NCBI GenBank assembly: GCA_035411425.1
Contig: DAONSX010000032.1
Span: forward strand, 1 to 25,750
Reading direction: 5' to 3'
Length of the DNA: 25,750 nt
Source: TTA-H9 sp002071415
GTDB taxonomy: Bacteria > Bacteroidota > Bacteroidia > Bacteroidales > TTA-H9
The stretch's first letter is position 1; each line of letters starts with the position of its first letter. Below, piece by piece: positions 1 through 7,466 of the stretch. Under the pieces are notes generated by a model. The model ran no database searches. It was not told the origin of the DNA and saw nothing but the letters and a program-made list of their open reading frames with translations. A program made the translations under genes and the position numbers.

Positions 1-231
1 ATCATCTGCAACTTCTAACCCTTTTTTTAAATTTCTTTTCTTGACGTTAAAATCTAACTGTCTTGGAGACTTGTTAGGTTTGGACAAAACCCTATAGGTC
101 TTTGGCGTCTCGACAAAAAAATTACCGAAGTGCGCTAAGGATTTGAAGGGATTATTGAGGGCATTTCTAAGATAGTATTTTTGTAAAATATAGATAGGCA
201 ATTGAAGGGTCAGGAGTTCTGATTTTTTCGA
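1..231 (-). other. Open frame running off the left edge, downstream of the glycogen operon; gene status uncertain
   Basis: On the minus strand a reading frame without stops runs from 231 out of the window at 1 (77 codons), beginning just after an in-frame TGA at 232-234. Its translation is basic and Lys/Asn/Phe-rich and I do not recognise it. There is no in-frame ATG; only CTG, TTG or ATT could start it. It lies about 15 bp beyond the stop of the synthase-phosphorylase gene and on the same strand. It may be the start of a further gene with an unusual start codon, a decayed fragment, or chance, since 77 open codons are not rare. No convincing terminator for the glycogen operon is visible in 1-245. 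Confidence 0.15.
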
Positions 232-245
232 TCAAATTCCCTTTT

Positions 246-3200
246 TTAAAAATATCTGACCAGACAAAAATCTTGACGATGAGGCAGTAAAGGATGTTTT
301 GGGTACAAACGGAATGAGAAATCATACACTCCGGCTTTAGTAATAGGAATATGGCAGAAGAATTTTACGATATGGTAATCGATGATTTCTTGATTCATTT
401 CGTTTTTAAACAGAAGTTTATCCACTGTGCCATTGATTTTGCGTCCAAAAATCAACTCAAGACCAATATCTTCAGGTGAAAGTTCGCCAATATCGAGGGT
501 AACTTCTGCATGAAAAGTTTCACCCTGACGCAGGGCAGGATGTTCTGAGCCAGGGAATTTCATGTTTAAAACCAGGATATCTTTCCACAGGCGAGTTACG
601 CGCCGTTTCCAGGCCGATATATTTTTAGCCAATTCGAAATCATTTTGTTTCATCAGTTCACCTCTATCGAAGAGCTTTGTATAAAATTTTTTGTAGTAAT
701 CATCCAATTGCCTTTTCATGGTGAAATGAGGAGCAATATTCGCAATGGTATTTTTGACATGGGCTACCCATCGTGATGAAACTCCGTTCCAGTCGGTATC
801 ATAATACGTAGGTATGATTTCTTCTTCGAGGGTAGAATAAATGGTTTCGGCATCCAGTTCATCCTGAAATTGATCATTGGTATAGGTGGGTTTCTCTTTA
901 ATAGCCCAACCTGCGCCTGGTTTGTAGCCATCGGCCCACCAGCCATCCTGAACGCTGAAATTGACTACTCCATTCATGACTGCTTTTTCACCACTAGTAC
1001 CCGAAGCCTCCATCAATCGCATGGGTGTATTCAACCACACATCTACTCCTCTGATCAAACTTTTGGCCATTTCCATTCCGTAGTTTTCGAGGAAAATGAT
1101 TTTCCCAAGAAATTCAGGTTGTTTGCTCACCGTATAAATCTTTTTGATGAGGTCTTGACCCTGTTGGTCAGCGGGATGTGCTTTCCCTGCAAAGATGAAT
1201 TGTACGGGATAACGTGGATTATTCACGATTTTGGCCAATCTTTCCATATTGAAGAACAACAGGTAAGCCCTTTTGTAATAAGCAAATCTACGGGCAAAGC
1301 CAATGGTGAGAGGTTCTACCTTAATGGATTCAAGAACCCTGAAAATCAACTTAGGATTTTCCTGCCGGCGGGTCATGTCATCGTTTACATGTTTCTTAAC
1401 GAATTTTATCAGTTCTTCTTTCTGATGCATTCTTTCAGCCCATATATTCTCATCACTTACTTCATAAATTTTTTCCCAGTATTTGGGATTCGATTGATTC
1501 AGTATATAGTCCTTTCCAAAAGTATGTGCATATATTCTTTGCCAATCGATAGAAGCCCAGGTAGGGAAATGAACTCCATTGGTAACATGGCCAATATGAA
1601 GTTCTTCAGGGAAATAACCTTCGAACATTTTTACGAACATTTTCTGGGTAACCGTTTCATGGATTCGGCTTACTCCGTTCACTTCCTGGCAAAGATTGAT
1701 AGCCAGAACACTAACCGAGAAATTTTCCTGGGTATCATTAGGATTGATTCGCCCAAGCCGTATAAATTCCTCCCATGAAATGGTTAGCCTGTCGGCATAA
1801 TGTGGAATATAGGCTCTTAGCAAGTCTTCAGTGAATGTATCATGGCCGGCGGGAACAGGGGTATGGGTAGTAAAGAGGCTGGTCGATCTTACTATTTCGA
1901 TTGCCTGATTGAATGTCAATTTTTCGTTCTGAACCAGATCTCTCAGCCGTTCGATTCCGATGAATGCAGCATGGCCTTCGTTTAGGTGATATACATGAGG
2001 TCGAATATTAAGTTCATGTAAAAGGCGAATTCCGCCCACCCCAAGTAATAATTCTTGTTTCAGACGGTTTTCCCAATCGCCTCCATAAAGAAAATGTGTA
2101 ACACTTCGGTCGATCTCGAGATTTTCGTCAATTTCGGTATCGAGCAGATACAGGGGGATTCGTCCAACTTCCACCAACCACGCTTTTGCATACATGGTAC
2201 GACCCGGAAATGCTATACTTACCTTTATCCAATTACCATCGGCATCGCGAACAGGTATCAGCGGCATGTGCGAAAACTTTTGAGGAGAACTCTTGGCAAT
2301 CTGATCCCCATGAATAGAGATTTCCTGTTGGAAATAGCCATACCTGTATAAAAGCCCAATGGCTATGATATTCTTATTGCAATCGCTGGCCTCTTTCAGA
2401 TAATCACCTGCTAATATGCCTAAACCTCCAGAATAAATTTTCAAACTGTCGTGAATCCCATACTCCATACTGAAATAGGCCACAACCTTTGGATCTTTGT
2501 TGACAGCTTGGGCCATGTATTGATCAAATTGGGCAACAATGGTATCGAGTTTCGTTAAAAATTCCGTATCGTTCTCCAATTTTTTCAATGCATCAAGAGG
2601 CAACGACTCGATAAGAGCAATTGGGTTCTGTTCGCAATCTTCCCATAATTGTTTATCTATCATCGAGAACAATTCTATGGCATTGTTATTCCATGACCAC
2701 CACAGATTTTTCGACAAACGTACCAGGCCCTCCAATCGTGGTGGAACACCCGGATCTACCATAATCTTTCTCCATGAAGCCTCGGCTTTTTCGGCTATCG
2801 CAACCGGATGTCCAACAGCCATGCGAGGACGAAATAAATCGCTGCGCGCCATGGCTTTTTCGATTGCTGCCGAATAGGCTATCCAATATTGGTCTATCAT
2901 GTTTTCCCAAACAAAATCTCGCGCCATGGCATTGGCTCTTACTCCTATTTGATGTAATTCTTCGTCTGACTTTTGAGAATATTCTTTAATCGTAGCCGCA
3001 ATTGCCTCACAAAACTCCTCGTAGTTATCTTCGTTTCGGGTTAGCACCCTTACCATATCGTTCGGTGAATCGTAATTCTGTAAAACCCATTGACCAAAGC
3101 CTGCTAATGATGTAGTCACAGTTGGAACATGATAAGCAATGCTTTCCAGAGGGGTGTAGCCCCATGGTTCATAGTAGGAAGGGAAAACCGATAAATCACA

Positions 3201-4484
3201 TCCTAATAAAAGATCATAATAAGATTTATTGAAAATGCCATCTTGATTATCGAGGTAGGCAGGTACAAAAATCACTTTGATGCGGCTTTTGGCGCTATTT
3301 GTAAGCTGATTTTTCTTTATTGCTGATAGAATTTGGTCTTGTTCGGGTTCGTAGAGGTTATGAGTAAGGAACTCGTTTTCGGTAGGGACGATAGGTTCTT
3401 TTTCTTCCAGACGGTTTTTCAAGACAGGATTGGGTCCTTTATTGGTAAAGGGTACCATAAGCCATGCAATGATTTGTCGGTCGCCTCGATAGTTTTTATC
3501 GAGATAACCCAAGGCATCGATGAAAGCATCGAGGCCTTTGTTACGAAATTCGTAGCGGCCACTCGTAACCACCATGAAAGCATCATCCCTTATGTCCTGG
3601 CCTAAAAGTGTTCTGGCCGTGTGGATGAGAATTTTGCGAGCTTCGATGCGCTGGGTCTCGAAATCAGAATCTGGAATCAATGAAACATCGAAACCATTGG
3701 GTGTAATATAATCTACATCTCGGCCGAAAAACTTACGCGCTTCGGCTGCCGAAATATTGCTTACGGTTGCAAGAATATCGGTATTCAAAGCAGCGGTTTT
3801 TTCGAGTGAATATTTTGCAACAACACCTAATTCACGTGCTATGGTTTCAGGATTATAGAACTCCAGATTGCGGTATAAAGGCCAGTTATGCCCCGAAATG
3901 GATCTGCCTAAAACAGTGGCATGAGTGGTAAAAACTGTAGCAATTTGTGGAAGATTTTCTTTTAAATAAAGAATTGTACCTCCACTCATCCATTCATGAC
4001 AATGAGCGACTACTTTCTCCTGAGGGAATACTTCATATTCGTAAAAACTCTCGATGACTTTCCCAGCCGCATATCCAAACAACAGAGGTTCTATGTAATC
4101 CCAACCTCCTGTAATGGAATCGAGTCCGAATTTTTCCCATAAATGAGCCAATATTTTGTCTTTTTGAGGGAACAAGGAAGTGAAATCTACCAAAATAGCC
4201 ACGGCACCCTTCTTTCCCTTAAATCTACCAAGTCTTACTTTCAATCCTTCAGAAGTTGCCTGCATACGCCACGCTCTGTACAAAAGGTGGTCTTCCTCGA
4301 AATACGGATTCGTATGGGTTTCCATCCATACGTCGGGTCCAATTACAATATAGTTATCATCCAGTTCCTTTTTTATTGTACCAGCCTTGGTGGCTAAAAC
4401 AGTAAAAATTCCACCAATCTTGTTACATACTTCCCAACTGACCTCAAAAAGATAATCGGGTTTTATTATTTCATTAGCAGCCAT
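246..4484 (-). CDS. Glycogen synthase (GT3) fused to alpha-glucan phosphorylase (GT35)
   Basis: A 1412-residue cytoplasmic fusion. Residues 1 to about 555 form a GT3 (GYS-like, probably UDP-glucose-dependent) glycogen synthase: the N-terminal EVSWEVCNKIGGI sugar-nucleotide loop, HCHEW near 161-165, and the catalytic E-x7-E pair E439/E447 in SYYEPWGYTPLE. Residues about 580-660 resemble the DUF3417 lead-in of short-type phosphorylases. Residues about 665-1300 form the phosphorylase: YFSMEYGIHDS (670-680), HLNEGHAAF (833-841), THTPVPAGHDTF, HVTNGVHFPTW, and the PLP segment EASGTSGEKAVMNG with predicted Schiff-base lysine K1167. About 110 further residues look like a beta-rich tail. I chose the ATG at 4484 because GT3 homology starts right there; an in-frame extension 36 codons upstream is not GT3-like and would overlap the GH57 gene. 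It is the last gene of the four-gene glycogen operon, 67 bp after the GH57 gene. The fusion is known in Bacteroidota; activities of both halves are inferred. Confidence 0.93.
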   Translation of the reverse strand: MAANEIIKPDYLFEVSWEVCNKIGGIFTVLATKAGTIKKELDDNYIVIGPDVWMETHTNPYFEEDHLLYRAWRMQATSEGLKVRLGRFKGKKGAVAILVDFTSLFPQKDKILAHLWEKFGLDSITGGWDYIEPLLFGYAAGKVIESFYEYEVFPQEKVVAHCHEWMSGGTILYLKENLPQIATVFTTHATVLGRSISGHNWPLYRNLEFYNPETIARELGVVAKYSLEKTAALNTDILATVSNISAAEARKFFGRDVDYITPNGFDVSLIPDSDFETQRIEARKILIHTARTLLGQDIRDDAFMVVTSGRYEFRNKGLDAFIDALGYLDKNYRGDRQIIAWLMVPFTNKGPNPVLKNRLEEKEPIVPTENEFLTHNLYEPEQDQILSAIKKNQLTNSAKSRIKVIFVPAYLDNQDGIFNKSYYDLLLGCDLSVFPSYYEPWGYTPLESIAYHVPTVTTSLAGFGQWVLQNYDSPNDMVRVLTRNEDNYEEFCEAIAATIKEYSQKSDEELHQIGVRANAMARDFVWENMIDQYWIAYSAAIEKAMARSDLFRPRMAVGHPVAIAEKAEASWRKIMVDPGVPPRLEGLVRLSKNLWWSWNNNAIELFSMIDKQLWEDCEQNPIALIESLPLDALKKLENDTEFLTKLDTIVAQFDQYMAQAVNKDPKVVAYFSMEYGIHDSLKIYSGGLGILAGDYLKEASDCNKNIIAIGLLYRYGYFQQEISIHGDQIAKSSPQKFSHMPLIPVRDADGNWIKVSIAFPGRTMYAKAWLVEVGRIPLYLLDTEIDENLEIDRSVTHFLYGGDWENRLKQELLLGVGGIRLLHELNIRPHVYHLNEGHAAFIGIERLRDLVQNEKLTFNQAIEIVRSTSLFTTHTPVPAGHDTFTEDLLRAYIPHYADRLTISWEEFIRLGRINPNDTQENFSVSVLAINLCQEVNGVSRIHETVTQKMFVKMFEGYFPEELHIGHVTNGVHFPTWASIDWQRIYAHTFGKDYILNQSNPKYWEKIYEVSDENIWAERMHQKEELIKFVKKHVNDDMTRRQENPKLIFRVLESIKVEPLTIGFARRFAYYKRAYLLFFNMERLAKIVNNPRYPVQFIFAGKAHPADQQGQDLIKKIYTVSKQPEFLGKIIFLENYGMEMAKSLIRGVDVWLNTPMRLMEASGTSGEKAVMNGVVNFSVQDGWWADGYKPGAGWAIKEKPTYTNDQFQDELDAETIYSTLEEEIIPTYYDTDWNGVSSRWVAHVKNTIANIAPHFTMKRQLDDYYKKFYTKLFDRGELMKQNDFELAKNISAWKRRVTRLWKDILVLNMKFPGSEHPALRQGETFHAEVTLDIGELSPEDIGLELIFGRKINGTVDKLLFKNEMNQEIIDYHIVKFFCHIPITKAGVYDFSFRLYPKHPLLPHRQDFCLVRYF

Positions 4485-4527
4485 CGCAATTCTTTTAGTT
4501 AGGAATGTTTGATAAATGAATCGACAA

Positions 4528-4535
4528 CAAAGATA
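4528..4535 (-). promoter_or_regulatory. Possible internal -7 promoter element before the synthase-phosphorylase gene
   Basis: The minus strand reads TATCTTTG, a perfect match to the Bacteroidota -7 consensus TAnnTTTG, in the 67-bp gap before the fusion gene, which would give a leader of about 38 nt. No clear TTTG lies at -33, so this may be weak or chance. Confidence 0.3.
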
Positions 4536-4551
4536 CTCCCTTAGTGCAACA

Positions 4552-6120
4552 TTATTTCTGAATATGCAAGAGGATTTCTTCAACAGCCTCACTCAAGGCC
4601 TTTTTCGAAACCTTTTTAATTTCATGAGCCAGTTCTTTAACTTCTTCTCCTCTTTGTTTGGTCAGATTACGAAGAATTTTATCGGTTACTTCTTCAGCCG
4701 AGTTGGCTATGATTTTTGCGATAAATTCCGAATCAGTATTTTTTAGTGCACTTTTCAGCTTTCGATCACTAAAATGAATTAAATCGGAAGGTTGTGCCAT
4801 TAACTTAGATGATTTTTTATCGCTTCTAACAAAATGAGGTGCTTGAGTTACAAAAGGAAGAGGTGGTCCGGAAATATTGTTGAATTCATATACACTTTTC
4901 AGTGAAGGCCATCCTTCATATTCGAGTTTTCCAACCGAATTCTTTTCTACTCTAATAATAAAATCGGATAAAACATTCATATAATTAATATAGGCTTCGT
5001 AAGGCGAAGGATAAGGATTGAAGTATTTGTGAACTTCACCATCGGAGAACCATTTTGTACACATATAATAGAAATGATCGCTGGTTTGGAGATAGAGCCA
5101 ATCTTTCCAGATGGAAGGGTCATCGCAGGCGTAAACTTTAGATACCAGCGCGTAGAGGTTCGAAACGGCTTCTTCCTGTAGTTCATTGCCCAGCCAGGCA
5201 GTGAGGTCTCTTTCTTCGTCGGCCCAGGATGTAGCATGAGGAACGTGAATGGGAGCTACCGGCTGATGTAGGCTGGCAATTTCGGTTGGAGTATGAAATT
5301 CGAAGTTTGATTGGGTTAGTATGGTTTTCGGCAATGCTTCTAAAAATTCGAAAATTCCAGTTTCTTTCCAGTGATGTTCACCAAAAGTTTCATAATCGAG
5401 AAAAATATTAACTAATTCCTGATTGGGATCGAAGGCATTGAGCCAACTAACATACTTTTCGGCCGTAAGCGGCCATTCTGACCATGCTTTGTTTGAAAAG
5501 CGAAAACCAATGTCGTCGCTTAATCGAAAATTACGTAACAGGACTCTAAGCCTGGGATTCAAGGCATTGTAATACAAATAATTTGGACTCCTCCATCCCA
5601 GTATATGTTTTGCCCCTTCTGCCAGAATAGAGTAAAAACCCATTTCGGCTATGGTTGCTCCAATTTCATCCGAATAGATAAGCTCAGTATTGCGGAATGA
5701 AGTAGGTTTGATCCCGAAAAGTTCTTCGACTCTTTGTGAGTGCATGAGGATTTGCCTTTTAAATTCTTCCTTGTTTTTTAAGCCTGCAAGCGAATGTCCA
5801 TAAGTTTCGGCTAAAAACTCCACCTGCCCAGTTGCAGCAAGCTGCTTAAAACTATCCAAAACCTCGGGGGTATATTTTTCGAACTGTTCTATTGCAGTCC
5901 CAGAAATCGAGAAACAAACCCTGAAAGCTTGGCCATGCCTTCGAATGAGAGTTAAAAGCAATTTATTTGCTGGTAAATAGCATTTTTCGGCAACTCTGCG
6001 AATGATAAAGCGATTTTGATATTCATCATAATAATTTGAATCATTACCTATGTCGAAAAATCTATAAGTCCTCAATCGAAAAGGCTGATGGATTTGAAAA
6101 TAAAGGCAAATTGATCTCAT
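4552..6120 (-). CDS. GH57 family alpha-glucan hydrolase or glucanotransferase
   Basis: A 522-residue protein acting on alpha-1,4-glucans; without a signal peptide it should be cytoplasmic. The GH57 signature regions are in order: HQP at 11-13, the VEFLAETYGHS segment at 100-110, SFRNTEL with catalytic nucleophile E146, LDYETFGEH with catalytic acid D242, and ATSWADEERD at 296-305. The family includes amylases, 4-alpha-glucanotransferases and branching enzymes, and sequence alone does not say which applies; the close operon context favours glycogen turnover. After about residue 430 comes a Lys/Glu-rich, predicted helical extension of roughly 90 residues not needed for the catalytic fold. The start at 6120 puts HQP at the usual distance from the N-terminus. 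It lies 18 bp after the GT4 gene and 67 bp before the fusion gene. Confidence 0.92.
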   Translation of the reverse strand: MRSICLYFQIHQPFRLRTYRFFDIGNDSNYYDEYQNRFIIRRVAEKCYLPANKLLLTLIRRHGQAFRVCFSISGTAIEQFEKYTPEVLDSFKQLAATGQVEFLAETYGHSLAGLKNKEEFKRQILMHSQRVEELFGIKPTSFRNTELIYSDEIGATIAEMGFYSILAEGAKHILGWRSPNYLYYNALNPRLRVLLRNFRLSDDIGFRFSNKAWSEWPLTAEKYVSWLNAFDPNQELVNIFLDYETFGEHHWKETGIFEFLEALPKTILTQSNFEFHTPTEIASLHQPVAPIHVPHATSWADEERDLTAWLGNELQEEAVSNLYALVSKVYACDDPSIWKDWLYLQTSDHFYYMCTKWFSDGEVHKYFNPYPSPYEAYINYMNVLSDFIIRVEKNSVGKLEYEGWPSLKSVYEFNNISGPPLPFVTQAPHFVRSDKKSSKLMAQPSDLIHFSDRKLKSALKNTDSEFIAKIIANSAEEVTDKILRNLTKQRGEEVKELAHEIKKVSKKALSEAVEEILLHIQK

Positions 6121-6138
6121 AATAGGATAGTTTATAGA

Positions 6139-7437
6139 TTAATTGGATGAGGAGAGTCTGATAGCTCTCTCATAGACCTGTTTTACGAGAAAAGCCGCAT
6201 TTTCCCATTTCAGATTGTCAACTTCTGATTTTCCTTCTCTGGTAGCCATTTCGGGCAGTTTAGGGTAGGCAAGCAGTCCATATATGGCATCAGCCAGGGC
6301 ATTTACATCCCAAAAATCTACTTTTATAGCATGCTTGAGAACTTCCGACACACCCGATTGTTTCGAAATAACGACCGGTACATTGCTTTGCATGGCTTCG
6401 AGCGGAACTATCCCAAAAGGTTCAGAAACCGATGGCATCACGAATACATCGGTCATCGCCAAGAGTTTGTTTACTTCATTTCCTTTTAAGAATCCAGTAA
6501 AATGGAATTTTGTACCCATCTTGAGTTTGGCTACACGTCGTATCATTTTTTGCTGCATATCGCCTGTTCCTGCCATCACAAAACGGACATTGGGATAGCG
6601 ATCCAGAACCTTGCGTGCCGCTTCGACGAAATATTCAGGGCCTTTCTGGAAGGTTATGCGTCCTAAAAAGGTGACGATTTTGTCGTCGAGATTACGTTCA
6701 ACCGTCGGACTTTCCATATTGTCTGCCGGTTCTACGGCATTATGCACTGTGATGATCTTATCGGGATCGATGTGATATTTTTCGATACAGATATTGCGGG
6801 TGAAATTGCTCACACTAATCACAAAATCGGCTTCTTCCATTCCTCTTTTTTCGATTTCATAAATCTCGGGGTTTACATTTTGGCCGCTACGATCGAACTC
6901 AGTGGCATGAATATGAACGATAAGTGGTTTCTTGCTGACATTCTTTGCCGCAATACCAGCCGGATAAGTTAACCAGTCATGGGCATGAATTACATCGAAT
7001 TCTTCTTTAGCTGCCAAGGCCGAACCAATGAGAGCATATCGGGAGACTTCTTCTAGAAGCCGCGGCCCGTATTTACCAGAAAATTCATATTTCCGGCTCA
7101 GGACGTGTTGTTCATCCCTATGCTTGTTCAATTCTTCCCTGATCTTCATGTCTTCGAATTTTTCAGGACTCACATAAGGAATGATAGTGGAAGAGATTTC
7201 CATGTATTTTATTCTGTCCCATAATCCCTTAAATTCAGAGTCATTGGGATCGACGACTATGTCGCTGGCATCCACCAGTCTTACGGCAGATTGATCTTCG
7301 TCTCCATAGGCTTTGGGAACAACAAAGATCACCTCCACACCGTGTTTCATCAATCCTTTAGTAAGGCCATAACAGGCCGTTCCTAAACCACCTGTAATAT
7401 GAGGGGGGAACTCCCATCCAAACATCAATACTCTCAT
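6139..7437 (-). CDS. GT4 glycosyltransferase, glycogen/starch synthase-like
   Basis: A 432-residue GT-B fold glycosyltransferase. The N-terminus MRVLMFGWEFPPHITGGLG carries the nucleotide-sugar glycine loop typical of GT4/GT5 synthases. The middle has DVIHAHDWLT (148-157) and HIHATEFDRSG (175-185). The C-terminal half has FLGRITFQKGPEYF and the E-x7-E pair E339/E347 in SVSEPFGIVPLE, which defines GT4-type donor sites. I chose the ATG at 7437 because homology begins exactly there; 29 further upstream codons would overlap the debranching gene and look non-native. It sits 29 bp after the debranching gene and 18 bp before the GH57 gene. Its context suggests that it builds or primes alpha-glucan (as, for example, maltose-1-phosphate-forming GT4 enzymes do elsewhere), but donor and acceptor cannot be read from sequence. 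Confidence 0.9.
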   Translation of the reverse strand: MRVLMFGWEFPPHITGGLGTACYGLTKGLMKHGVEVIFVVPKAYGDEDQSAVRLVDASDIVVDPNDSEFKGLWDRIKYMEISSTIIPYVSPEKFEDMKIREELNKHRDEQHVLSRKYEFSGKYGPRLLEEVSRYALIGSALAAKEEFDVIHAHDWLTYPAGIAAKNVSKKPLIVHIHATEFDRSGQNVNPEIYEIEKRGMEEADFVISVSNFTRNICIEKYHIDPDKIITVHNAVEPADNMESPTVERNLDDKIVTFLGRITFQKGPEYFVEAARKVLDRYPNVRFVMAGTGDMQQKMIRRVAKLKMGTKFHFTGFLKGNEVNKLLAMTDVFVMPSVSEPFGIVPLEAMQSNVPVVISKQSGVSEVLKHAIKVDFWDVNALADAIYGLLAYPKLPEMATREGKSEVDNLKWENAAFLVKQVYERAIRLSSSN

Positions 7438-7466
7438 AGCTTTTATGGATTTTAATTCATTTATAT

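Noticed and set aside
870..1778. 302-codon plus-strand frame inside the synthase-phosphorylase gene
   Set aside because: It lies antisense to a region with unmistakable phosphorylase motifs, and its translation has no family features; it is a shadow frame.
4485..4592. 36-residue N-terminal extension of the synthase-phosphorylase fusion
   Set aside because: It overlaps the end of the GH57 gene, is Cys/Arg-rich and unlike GT3 starts; the ATG at 4484 fits homologues.
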